From assembly GCA_001509335.1 (NCBI GenBank), contig LGGY01000165.1, positions 1-19,963 of the forward strand: a stretch of 19,963 nt of DNA, read 5' to 3'. Source of the stretch: Fidelibacterota bacterium 46_43 (GTDB lineage Bacteria > Fidelibacterota > Fidelibacteria > Fidelibacterales > Fidelibacteraceae). Shown piece by piece: positions 8,527 through 15,525 of this stretch (the first letter of the stretch is position 1; the number at the start of each line of letters is the position of its first letter). The notes beneath the pieces were generated by a model. That model worked only from the letters and a program-made list of their open reading frames with translations. It did not search any database and was not told the origin of the DNA. The position numbers and the translations under genes are program-made.

Positions 8527-9512
8527 TTGGTGGGGCTGATTTTTCTTCCAATGTTGGTGCCTCCCGGGTTGCTGGCTTCCCTCCTAAAGGCACCCATGCC
8601 CACAGCATGGTGCAGGTCTTCATGGGATTGGGTGAAGGCGAACTGGCTGCATTTCAAGCCTATGCCGATGTTTATCCTGATGAATGTTTGCTGCTGGTAG
8701 ACACCATCGATACCATCGAATCGGGCGTGCCGAATGCTATCAAAGTGTTCGAGAAATTACGTAAAACCGGGCACAAACCCGTTGGGATCAGGCTCGATTC
8801 AGGCGACCTGGCACATTTGAGCATCAAAGCGGCAAAACTGCTTAATGACGCCGGCTTCCCCGATCTCACCATTGTCCTATCAAACAATCTCGACGAGCTG
8901 GTCATCTGGCAGATTGTCACCCAGATCCAGGAAGAAGCCGAACGATATGGCGTGGACCCCGATAAACTGATCAAGCGCTTGGCTTACGGCGTCGGGACAA
9001 GCCTGATTACCTCTGCCGGTGATGCAGCTCTTGACGGAGTTTATAAGCTGGTTGCCATTAAACCGGATCAGGAATGGATACCAACCATGAAAATTTCGGA
9101 AAACATTGATAAGACCCTCAACCCCGGCAACAAACGGGTATGGCGGGTTTATGACAGCCGGGGCAAAGCAACTGCCGACCTGATCAGCCTGTACGATGAA
9201 GACATCCAAAATCAAAAGCCCCTTATTTTGCGGCACCCGACCCTTGAAAATAAACGCCGTACTTTAGAAGGCAGCGAAATCGTTCACATTGAAAAATTAC
9301 TGGTCCCGATTATCCAGGATGGTGAAGTGGTAAATGACCTGCCTGATATCCCTGCAATTCGGGAAACGCTCCAGGCAGATATTGACGCCCTTGATCCTGG
9401 TGTTCGACGTTTGATGAACCCGCACCTTTACCACGTATCCCTCTCACAAAAATTATGGGATCTCAAGCAAGAACTCAAGAAAAAAGCCCGCAATGATGTG
9501 TTTAGCGGATAA
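8478..9512 (+). pseudogene. pncB: Nicotinate phosphoribosyltransferase, C-terminal fragment
   Basis: The second half of the same gene, in the frame one base back. Read from about 8478 it gives RRAQGLGAIQGTRAALIGG, the expected continuation of the N-terminal fragment. The only start in this frame near the break is a TTG at 8493 with no real Shine-Dalgarno, which is likely an accident. The family landmarks follow: KGTHAHS, which contains the catalytic His that is phosphorylated in characterised members; LLLVDTIDTIESG; GIRLDSGDLAHLS; and YGVGTSLITSAGDAALDG. The fragment runs to a normal C-terminus. It retains the catalytic half but lacks the N-terminal domain and the missing central segment, so it should not work alone. 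No other nicotinate phosphoribosyltransferase is in the window. Confidence 0.85.
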
Positions 9513-9992
9513 AAAATGGAAATTTGGAAATCAATTTTAGGTAACGCATATAATCACTTGGCTAATAATCCCTTAAGGGCATTATCCTTTGGTCCCAATA
9601 AAATAATTCTTTGTGTAAATATGGCACGTATCTTTGCAGGACCTTAGTTTATCTTCTAAGTCCTTCTCAAAACATCATATATTCCCTTCTCTTCAATGAA
9701 AAGAGGTATTTAAAACTGCGATTTTGAAAAACAAAAATAAGATAAAAACTGGAGTGAGGGGCTTTAGCCCGAATAGCTTTCAACAACATGATTAATCAAG
9801 CACTCATGAAAGCCGTAATAAAATATTTGTTCTTTTGCTTTAAGAAGGAATAACTTATGTAATCTGGTCGGCCTAAAGGCCTCACTCCAATAAGTGAAAA
9901 TAATAAAGCTAAGAAGCAAATTAAGTCACTATTGCTTTTGATCTTGTCTTTTTCTAAAATGTGGATTTCATTCAGGTTTTTTACAACAGGTT
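9513..9992. other. AT-rich intergenic stretch without a supported gene
   Basis: This lies between the convergent pncB remnant and the APH-like gene. I see no credible gene. It contains a perfect palindrome CCCTTAAGGG at 9570-9579 and the inverted-repeat element at 9750-9890. No clear terminator is present for either neighbour. Confidence 0.7.
9750..9890. repeat. Inverted-repeat element of about 140 bp (REP pair or MITE-like)
   Basis: The left end TGGAGTGAGGGGCTTTAGCC (from 9750) and the right end are imperfect inverted copies; the reverse complement of the right end reads TGGAGTGAGGCCTTTAGGCC. Each end is itself a small palindrome: GGGCTTTAGCCC at 9759-9770 and GGCCTAAAGGCC at 9870-9881. Inside is a further dyad, GCTTTCA (9776-9782) with TGAAAGC (9807-9813). 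There is no coding capacity, so any movement would need a transposase elsewhere. Confidence 0.6.
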
Positions 9993-10865
9993 TCAACCTA
10001 TATCACGTGCACCGCCGATATGAGCGGTAAACCAGTAGTATTCTCCCGATTCAACCCCCAGTAATGCCCACTGCAGTTCAATTGCCCGGGCATAAAACCT
10101 TGCCCTGGGCAGTAATTCATCCAGGGTTGGGTAGGCGTTCTTGATTTTTGAAACCAGGCTTTCCCCATAATAATTAATCAAACTTCCCAGATCCGTTGCC
10201 GGGTCCCCCATACCTGCCACACCAAAATCAATAACCGCCTTAATCCTTGTTTCTTCTGGTGAGTAAAGGATGTGATAAGGGGCTAGATCACCATGAACAA
10301 GAGCAGGTTCAAAATCAAAGAAATGAGGTGTCGTAAAAGCATCCGAAAAGAGCCCATCGACCCAGTCAATTTGATGCGGTAAAAGGTGGGGATACACAAT
10401 CTCAACCACACGCTCAAAGATTTCTTCCCAGGTCTCCTTTGTGATCGGTGCCAGTGTGGGCGGTAATTCCAGGTCCATTGTCTCGGTATCTGTCCCATGT
10501 AATTCATCTAAGAATTGGCCGATCTGATCTGCATATCGCTGCTGACCAATCTGATCTGTCCTCTCCCATATCTCTCGGCGAAATTCCTTTCCCCGCAGGA
10601 GTGGGTATACAAGAACGCCATCCTGCAGCATTTCGGGTGAAGGTGTTGCGAGTGTCAGCCGCGATTGCAGTTCACGCATCAGAAAGGCTTCAATCGCCAT
10701 CTGCTCTTTGCCCCACCCCGTTTTCGTAAAGCGAATCACCCATTGGTCGTTAACAATCACAACATCATTGACCAGGCCTTCCCGGTGCAACTTCAATGAT
10801 TTAATCTCCAGGTCAGGCATAACCTGGTGAACTTGTTGATGCCAGTAGGATTCGCTTTCAATCAT
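9993..10865 (-). CDS. APH/choline-kinase-fold phosphotransferase family protein
   Basis: A protein-kinase-like small-molecule phosphotransferase of about 290 residues. LVHGDLAPYHILY (191-203, counted from the upstream ATG) is the catalytic loop with Asp195; the usual metal-binding Asn of HxDxxxxN is His200. VIDFGVAGMGDPATDLGSL (213-231) holds the DFG-like metal site. VIRFTK (45-50) supplies the probable ATP lysine. The family phosphorylates aminoglycosides, choline, homoserine, thiamine and many other compounds, so neither substrate nor antibiotic resistance can be inferred. There are two in-frame ATGs. The Shine-Dalgarno AAGGAG abuts the first (10871) but lies 6 nt before the second (10865), so I prefer 10865. 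The gene is a single unit with its own promoters and is convergent with the pncB remnant. Confidence 0.85.
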   Translation of the reverse strand: MIESESYWHQQVHQVMPDLEIKSLKLHREGLVNDVVIVNDQWVIRFTKTGWGKEQMAIEAFLMRELQSRLTLATPSPEMLQDGVLVYPLLRGKEFRREIWERTDQIGQQRYADQIGQFLDELHGTDTETMDLELPPTLAPITKETWEEIFERVVEIVYPHLLPHQIDWVDGLFSDAFTTPHFFDFEPALVHGDLAPYHILYSPEETRIKAVIDFGVAGMGDPATDLGSLINYYGESLVSKIKNAYPTLDELLPRARFYARAIELQWALLGVESGEYYWFTAHIGGARDIG

Positions 10866-10888
10866 AGACATCTCCTTTCCTTGCTTCT

Positions 10889-10918
10889 GTTATAGTAGAT
10901 TTTGGGGTTAAAAATCAA
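10889..10918 (-). promoter_or_regulatory. Proximal promoter candidate of the APH-like gene
   Basis: On the minus strand, TTGATT (10918-10913) and TATAAC (10894-10889) are separated by 18 bp. The expected transcript would have a short leader carrying the AAGGAG ribosome binding site. Confidence 0.5.
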
Positions 10919-10930
10919 GAATTTTCTGAA

Positions 10931-10958
10931 AATCTAGCACGCTTGATTACAATGTCAA
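10931..10958 (-). promoter_or_regulatory. Distal promoter candidate of the APH-like gene
   Basis: On the minus strand, a perfect -35 TTGACA (10958-10953) is followed 16 bp later by TAGATT (10936-10931). It lies downstream of the terminator of the sufE-ferredoxin unit, so it would give the APH-like gene its own transcript. Confidence 0.5.
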
Positions 10959-10974
10959 CAAAAGAGTAACGCTT

Positions 10975-11001
10975 AATTAAAAACCTGCCAGATTGGCAGG
11001 T
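10975..11001 (-). terminator. Intrinsic terminator of the sufE-ferredoxin unit
   Basis: A perfect 8-bp stem, ACCTGCCA (10983-10990) and TGGCAGGT (10994-11001), encloses a 3-nt loop. On the minus strand it is followed by TTTTAATTAA. It lies 38 bp beyond the ferredoxin stop codon, the right place to end that transcript. Confidence 0.85.
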
Positions 11002-11038
11002 CCATTTCTCATAAATCGATAATGTCTCAAGTGAAATT

Positions 11039-11569
11039 TCAGGTAGCGTGCATCTGTCCATGTCGGTATTGATCGAGCATTTCGCGCTGCGGCATCAAAA
11101 TTGCTTTGGGATCGCAGGCACTCTTGCAAAAACAGCAGCCAACAATACATAAGAAAGGCTCAATAACCATCACTTTGCCGTTTTCCATTGGTTGAAAGAC
11201 ATCCTTTGGACAAACCTCAATGCATTTGCCGCAACCGTTGCATAATTCCTCTGAAACTGTTGGAAACCAGGGGATATGCTCCCGTGGATAACCCTCCCAC
11301 TGACCGTAATCCCTTGTAACCGGGGCTTCCCCCCCAGTGCGCGCATGGTAATACTTGAGATATTCACGCAGCAGCACATCCTGGTAATCTTTAATCGCTG
11401 GTTTTGGGACAAAATTATGCTTTTTCACACCTTTGATGAGCTTTTCCCCTAAATTTTCATCCCCGGGTGTCATACCGGCTTCAAAAAGCACATTAAATAA
11501 TTCATCCACGCCTAACAAGCCGGCGGGCGCACCCCCAATGTAAATCATCCGATAACTTAAATTACCCAT
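11039..11569 (-). CDS. Dicluster 4Fe-4S ferredoxin family protein with an N-terminal helical extension
   Basis: A 176-residue soluble electron carrier. Cluster one is bound by CNGCGKCIEVCP (Cys110, 113, 116, 120). The second cluster motif is CIVGCCFCKSAC, with Cys141, 145, 148 and 152 in a C-x3-C-x2-C-x3-C arrangement and Cys146 extra. Residues 1 to about 105 are not a ferredoxin domain. They are probably helical, with the stretch GLLGVDELFNVLFEAG (17-32) and the segment KDYQDVLLREYLKYYHA (60-76); I associate this layout with a ferredoxin family of anaerobes whose role I do not know. The gene starts 25 nt after the sufE stop and ends before a strong terminator, so the two form one transcript. 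A link to iron-sulfur assembly or sulfur transfer is inferred from context. Confidence 0.85.
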   Translation of the reverse strand: MGNLSYRMIYIGGAPAGLLGVDELFNVLFEAGMTPGDENLGEKLIKGVKKHNFVPKPAIKDYQDVLLREYLKYYHARTGGEAPVTRDYGQWEGYPREHIPWFPTVSEELCNGCGKCIEVCPKDVFQPMENGKVMVIEPFLCIVGCCFCKSACDPKAILMPQREMLDQYRHGQMHAT

Positions 11570-11594
11570 AACAATAATCTCATTCTACCAATAA

Positions 11595-12014
11595 TTAATG
11601 TTCTTCCGATAATGCTTCTGCCTGCTTGTGAAGGTGGTCTATCATTGCCAGCAGTCCATTGTTGCGATCAGAAGCCAGTTTCCAGACATTTAGTCGATCA
11701 ATGAAATCAAGGCTGAGATTGCCGATTTCCTCAGCTTGCCGACCTTCAACTAGGCGCACAAACAAGGCACCAATGCCTTTGATCACCATCGAATCGCTGT
11801 CCACATGAAGGTGCAATTTGCCATCATCCTGGCTTAATTGGAACCATAATTTTGACTGGCAGCCTTTTACCAGTGTGTCTTCGTTTTTTAATGAAGGGTT
11901 CATCTCCGGCAAATCGTTCCCAAGCTTAAATAGGTGGCTATACTTTGAATCAATATCCGGGAATTGTTCAAATTCTTCAATAATTTCTTGTTCCGTTTGT
12001 TCAATTGATTTCAT
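11595..12014 (-). CDS. sufE: SufE-family cysteine desulfurase sulfur acceptor
   Basis: A 139-residue protein matching SufE over its full length. SufE takes persulfide sulfur from the desulfurase SufS and passes it to the SufBCD scaffold; the acceptor cysteine sits in VKGCQSKLW, here Cys52. FEQFPDIDSKYSHLFKLGND (15-34) is the typical N-terminal helix region. No sufS, sufB, sufC or sufD lies in the window, so the partner genes must be elsewhere. It is the first gene of a two-gene minus-strand unit with the dicluster ferredoxin. The start lacks a Shine-Dalgarno; an AATAAT hexamer 6 bp upstream suggests a leaderless mRNA. Confidence 0.93.
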   Translation of the reverse strand: MKSIEQTEQEIIEEFEQFPDIDSKYSHLFKLGNDLPEMNPSLKNEDTLVKGCQSKLWFQLSQDDGKLHLHVDSDSMVIKGIGALFVRLVEGRQAEEIGNLSLDFIDRLNVWKLASDRNNGLLAMIDHLHKQAEALSEEH

Positions 12015-12020
12015 AGTCCC

Positions 12021-12026
12021 ATTATT
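12021..12026 (-). promoter_or_regulatory. -10 like hexamer of the sufE unit, leaderless geometry
   Basis: On the minus strand the sequence before the ATG is AATAAT then GGGACT then ATG. This closely resembles AAAATGGGATTATG before the gene at 3016. The -10 match is five of six bases and I see no clear -35. A second candidate, TATAAT on the minus strand at 12085-12080, would give a leader of about 60 nt. Confidence 0.35.
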
Positions 12027-12088
12027 ATTATCCTAAAAAACAATTTTTATCAATGGATGATTTACTTCCAAGGAAGATCATTATAACA

Positions 12089-12119
12089 TATAATATATGC
12101 ATATTAATGAATATATTAT
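12089..12119. promoter_or_regulatory. AT-rich dyad with an embedded -10 in the sufE/arsM divergent region
   Basis: A perfect 9-bp inverted repeat, ATAATATAT (12090-12098) and ATATATTAT (12111-12119), has a 12-bp spacer. A 10-bp palindrome ATATGCATAT lies at 12095-12104. A perfect plus-strand TATAAT (12089-12094) overlaps the left arm. This could be an operator for a metalloregulator of the ArsR/SmtB kind, but AT-rich DNA makes such dyads by chance and no regulator gene is in the window. Confidence 0.3.
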
Positions 12120-12283
12120 CTCTATCTTCTATTCCAGTCTAAGCTGAGAACATTGAACATTTAGAATAATAAGTCACAATCTTATTGTGGAATTAACCAA
12201 GGTTTCATGAAAACACATTGATGTGCGGATATAATCAGCTGAACGATAATCACAAAAACAACGAGACGCAGATTGGCATACAT

Positions 12284-13084
12284 ATGAATGATAAAAAGAA
12301 AACCTTACAACAGCAATATATTAAAGAAAAGTATGGCTTGATTGCCCGCAATTCTGGGTCATGCTGCGATTTTAGCCCTTCCCCCTGCTGTTCAAGTTCG
12401 AATGAGACCCCCATCGAATTGTCAATTAAGATCGGTTATTCCCCACAGGAGATTTCAGATGTCCCCGAAGGCGCTAATCTCAATCTTGGCTGCGGTAATC
12501 CCCAGATGCTTGCGTCACTGAAACTAGGGGAAGTTGTCCTTGACCTGGGCAGCGGTGCGGGTTTTGATAGTTTTTTAGCTGCCAGGCAGGTGGGCTTGCG
12601 GGGCAAAGTCCTGGGGATCGATATGACTGCTGAGATGGTCAAAAAAGCCAGGGAAAACGCCGTTAAAGGAGCATATTTGAATACATTCTTTCAATTAGGC
12701 CAAATTGAGCGCATCCCTTTGAGAGACAACTGTATTGACGTCATCATCTCTAATTGTGTGATTAACCTTTCAACTGACAAAACCCGGGTCTTTCGTGAAG
12801 CTTACAGGGTGCTCAAACCAGGCGGAAGGTTGGCTATCTCAGATACAATCGCTTTGACTGAGCTTCCGGAGGAGATCAAAAATGATCTCGACCTGTATTC
12901 AGCCTGCTTTGCCGGGGCAATGGAATATAAAAAACTCGAGCACTTGTTGGAAGCAATCGGATTTTCAAACATCCGGGTTGACTTTGCTGAAAAAGGCTTT
13001 GATATCACCCGAAATTGGTCACTCAGTCACAACCTCAAAGATTATATACGATCAGCCGCAATCAGTGCCAACAAAATCCTTTGA
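12284..13084 (+). CDS. arsM: Arsenite S-adenosylmethionine methyltransferase (ArsM)
   Basis: A 266-residue cytoplasmic enzyme that methylates As(III) using SAM, yielding methylated and volatile arsenicals. The SAM-binding motif is VLDLGSGAGFD (about 85-95). GANLNLGCGNP (64-74) is highly typical of ArsM, as are SNCVINLS with Cys158 and YSACFAGA with Cys208, the two cysteines that bind arsenic in characterised enzymes. Two more cysteine pairs lie near the N-terminus (GSCC at 25-28 and PCC at 34-36). I chose the ATG at 12284 because homology begins right after it (YIKEKYG). An ATG at 12221 is also in frame and would add 21 residues; it overlaps the stop of a four-codon ORF (12207-12221, MKTH) preceded by AAGG, so coupled initiation there is possible. 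No arsR or arsenite pump gene is nearby. Confidence 0.92.
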   Translation: MNDKKKTLQQQYIKEKYGLIARNSGSCCDFSPSPCCSSSNETPIELSIKIGYSPQEISDVPEGANLNLGCGNPQMLASLKLGEVVLDLGSGAGFDSFLAARQVGLRGKVLGIDMTAEMVKKARENAVKGAYLNTFFQLGQIERIPLRDNCIDVIISNCVINLSTDKTRVFREAYRVLKPGGRLAISDTIALTELPEEIKNDLDLYSACFAGAMEYKKLEHLLEAIGFSNIRVDFAEKGFDITRNWSLSHNLKDYIRSAAISANKIL

Positions 13085-13168
13085 TGGGGTTATACATTTT
13101 GAAGTCATCAGGGTTATAAAGACAATTATCAAGTACAATATTCCAACAATATCATTCAGGAGATTTGT

Positions 13169-14140
13169 ATGCCCTTTACAGTATTCGTCACGCGGCATCT
13201 GACACCCGACGCCGAAGAAAAATTAAATGCTTTCTGCATTGCCGAATACTGGCCAGAAAAAACACCCCCACCTTATCAGGTGCTTCTTGAAAAGACGCAA
13301 AAGGTCGATGGTTTGATCTCCATGCTAACCGACCCCATCGATAAAAAGATCATCGAAGGGGCTAAGAACCTGAAGGTGATCAGCCAGGTGGCAGTTGGCG
13401 TAGACAACATCGATCTCAAAGCTGCCAAGGCAAGAAAAATCCCGGTTGGACATACTCCTGACCTGCTAACCGATGCCACGGCTGACCTGGCATTCGCCTT
13501 AATATTGGGTGCCGCCCGCCGCCTGGGGGAAGCAATCGACTATGCCCGCGACGGGCAATGGCAAACCTGGTCATTGACCAATCTTCTCGGCGCAGACGTA
13601 CATGGACGCACCCTGGGCATCATAGGTATGGGTCGCATTGGACAGGCGGTTGCAAGGCGAGCAGCCGGTTTCGAAATGAAAATCCTTTATTACAACCGCT
13701 CCCGGGTATCAGAAATCGAAACTGAATTAGGTGCTTCTTATGTTTCGCTTGACGAGCTGCTCAAATCTGCTGACATCATCAGCCTGCATGTACCCCTGAA
13801 TAAAGAAAGTAAAGGATTGATTGGCGCTGAGCAATTCAAATTAATGAAAGAGGATGCCATCCTGGTCAACACCGCCCGGGGAGAAGTTGTTGACACCGAT
13901 GCCCTGATGACCGCCTTGAAATCGAACCAGATCGGATATGCCGCCCTGGACGTGACCGACCCGGAACCATTGCCCAATACCCACGAACTCTACCAACTGC
14001 CCAATGTCATTATCACACCTCATATAGGCAGTGCCACCCGCACAACCCGGAGTGCGATGGCAATCCTCGCCGTGGACAACTTGATTGCCGGTTTGGAAAA
14101 CCAGCCACTGCCTAAAGCTGTCGTATCCTCTGAATCGTAA
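13169..14140 (+). CDS. D-2-hydroxyacid dehydrogenase (glyoxylate/hydroxypyruvate reductase type)
   Basis: A 323-residue NAD(P)-dependent dehydrogenase. The nucleotide-binding loop is GMGRIG (153-158) after a LGIIGMG strand, with an Asn/Arg-containing loop NRSR (176-179) after the next strand, which tends to favour NADP. The catalytic set is complete: Arg237 in TARGEVV, Glu266 in DPEP and His285 in PHIGS. VAVGVDNID (74-82) is the substrate-side signature. It is closest in style to glycerate dehydrogenase/glyoxylate reductase (GyaR, GhrB); formate and phosphoglycerate dehydrogenases are less likely given the length and lack of an ACT domain. A Shine-Dalgarno (AGGAGA, 13158-13163) supports the ATG. 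The CDF gene starts 14 nt after the stop, so the two are probably co-transcribed. Confidence 0.92.
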   Translation: MPFTVFVTRHLTPDAEEKLNAFCIAEYWPEKTPPPYQVLLEKTQKVDGLISMLTDPIDKKIIEGAKNLKVISQVAVGVDNIDLKAAKARKIPVGHTPDLLTDATADLAFALILGAARRLGEAIDYARDGQWQTWSLTNLLGADVHGRTLGIIGMGRIGQAVARRAAGFEMKILYYNRSRVSEIETELGASYVSLDELLKSADIISLHVPLNKESKGLIGAEQFKLMKEDAILVNTARGEVVDTDALMTALKSNQIGYAALDVTDPEPLPNTHELYQLPNVIITPHIGSATRTTRSAMAILAVDNLIAGLENQPLPKAVVSSES

Positions 14141-14154
14141 AGGAAGATCCTGTT

Positions 14155-15054
14155 ATGCAATGGATTCGCGATCATCAACCCGATCCTGAAAGGGACCAGG
14201 TTTACAAAAAAGCCCTGATCATCACCCTGGCAGGCAACATTTTGTTAGCCGTTGGCAAGGGACTTGTTTCATACCTTACAGGCAGTGCTGCCCTATATGC
14301 AGACACAGCAAATTCCGTGTCTGATGTGATCTATTCCCTGGCAATGGTCTTTGGGATTTGGTATGCCATCCAACCCCCCGACCTTTCCCATCCGCAGGGG
14401 CACTCTCGTTTTGAGCCCCTGGTTGGTCTGGTTGTTTCTATCATGATGGCAATCGCGGGTTACGAAGCAATCCGGACGTCGATAGGGCGTTTCATTTCTG
14501 GCGCTGAAGCGATCCAAATAAACTTGCCGACGATTATTTTACTGATCAGTGCGGCGATCAAAACCGGCATGTTCTTTATCATCAGGAAAATGGCGGTAGC
14601 GACCGACAGTCCTTCCCTGCGCGTCACTGCAAAGGATAACCTCAGCGACGTGCTCACCTCCCTGGCTGCTTTCTTTGGTATTTTAGGCTCGAGTTTTATT
14701 CATCCCCTGCTCGACCCTGCGGCAGGTGTTTTGGTATCCTTATGGATCTTTAAAGCTGTCTACGAAGCAGTCAAAGAGAACCTCAAGTATTTGACCGGTG
14801 CGGGTGCTGATGAAGAGCTCAGGCAAAAGATCATCCAAACCGTCAACGGCGTGGACGGTGTGCGGAATGTGCATCATATGATGAGCGATTATGTGGGGCC
14901 AAAATTGATTGTGGATATGCACATCAACCTGCCGGGACATGCTTCATTAGATGAAGTTCACGAGATCTCAGACAGAGTGATCAACGCATTGCAGGCACTA
15001 CCGGAGATCGACCGCGCGTATGTCCATGTCGAGCCTTTTGAAGAAGAGAACTAA
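14155..15054 (+). CDS. Cation diffusion facilitator (CDF) metal efflux transporter, MntE-like metal site
   Basis: A 299-residue inner-membrane proton/metal antiporter with six predicted helices (roughly 20-40, 45-70, 88-108, 123-143, 162-180, 185-205) and a C-terminal cytoplasmic domain ending in VHVEPF. HPQGHSRFE (79-87) is the conserved loop. The transport site in helices 2 and 5 reads Asn53/Asp57 (ANSVSD) and Asp161/Asp165 (KDNLSD). Zinc CDFs have His-Asp-His-Asp at these places, whereas the pneumococcal manganese exporter MntE has Asn-Asp-Asp-Asp, the pattern seen here. Manganese or iron export is therefore inferred. A Shine-Dalgarno (AAAGGAAG) precedes the ATG. It follows the dehydrogenase gene by 14 nt. 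Confidence 0.92.
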   Translation: MQWIRDHQPDPERDQVYKKALIITLAGNILLAVGKGLVSYLTGSAALYADTANSVSDVIYSLAMVFGIWYAIQPPDLSHPQGHSRFEPLVGLVVSIMMAIAGYEAIRTSIGRFISGAEAIQINLPTIILLISAAIKTGMFFIIRKMAVATDSPSLRVTAKDNLSDVLTSLAAFFGILGSSFIHPLLDPAAGVLVSLWIFKAVYEAVKENLKYLTGAGADEELRQKIIQTVNGVDGVRNVHHMMSDYVGPKLIVDMHINLPGHASLDEVHEISDRVINALQALPEIDRAYVHVEPFEEEN

Positions 15055-15064
15055 TAACCAGTTG

Positions 15065-15092
15065 AAAAATTCGCTGGACAAAGAACAGCGAA
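15065..15092 (-). terminator. Terminator-like hairpin reading on the minus strand
   Basis: A 7-bp perfect stem, TTCGCTG (15070-15076) and CAGCGAA (15086-15092), has a 9-nt loop. On the minus strand it is followed directly by TTTTT (15069-15065). It would stop transcripts from the S9 peptidase side just before they ran antisense into the CDF gene. The stem is short, and the plus side has no T-run. Confidence 0.45.
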
Positions 15093-15145
15093 CTAATACC
15101 AATATCCGGTACTTACTGCCCAATTTGTGGATAAATCAATGTCTC

Positions 15146-15275
15146 TTTGTAGGGTGGGTTGGTGAGGACCAATCGTCATCCACGACCATAAAATAAACCA
15201 AAATATGATCCTCAAATTGCTTTTTATTTCAACACCCTGTAACGCGGATATGTTTAGCTCAACCCACCCTACAAA
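15146..15275. repeat. MITE-like element, copy 1
   Basis: A 15-bp perfect terminal inverted repeat, TTTGTAGGGTGGGTT at 15146-15160 and AACCCACCCTACAAA at 15261-15275, bounds about 130 bp of non-coding DNA. The right 50 bp (15226-15275) recurs in copy 2 (15571-15620) with 6 mismatches. The GTAGGGTGGGTT end is of a kind widely dispersed in bacterial genomes. Confidence 0.75.
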
Positions 15276-15343
15276 CTATAACATTAAGGCTTTCTTAAAA
15301 GTATTTCTTATCAGATAGTAAACCTGCGACAGAAGAATCCTTC

Positions 15344-15505
15344 TTCCTCTCCCTCAGGGAGGGAGAGGATTGAGGTGAGGGTGGGAAGCTCATCAATTAT
15401 TAGAAAGGTCTAAATAAAACCAATTATTCAAATTCATAGTGGAAACCCTCACCCTGCCCTCTCCCTTTTGCAAGGTGTATAGACAAGGGAGAGGGTTTTA
15501 TATTA
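15344..15505. repeat. Composite palindromic repeat element between the two MITE-like copies
   Basis: Two hairpin-bearing ends face each other. The left end has the stem CCTCTCCCT/AGGGAGAGG followed by TGAGGTGAGGGTG. The right end has GGAAACCCTCACCCTG followed by the stem CCCTCTCCCTT (15457-15467) and AAGGGAGAGGG (15485-15495), then a T-rich tail. The GGTGAGGGT and ACCCTCACC segments are inverted copies. There is no open reading frame. The right hairpin plus TTTTATATT could also terminate plus-strand transcripts. Confidence 0.7.
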
Positions 15506-15525
15506 TGAAAAGAATGATTTTAATA

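Noticed and set aside
9796..9996. Minus-strand open frame of 66 codons in the gap after pncB
   Set aside because: It spans most of the inverted-repeat element, has no homology I recognise, overlaps the end of the APH-like gene, and has no Shine-Dalgarno sequence.
12218..12283. TTG at 12218 as the arsM start
   Set aside because: No Shine-Dalgarno lies before it and homology begins only after the ATG at 12284; the ATG at 12221 remains a weaker alternative.
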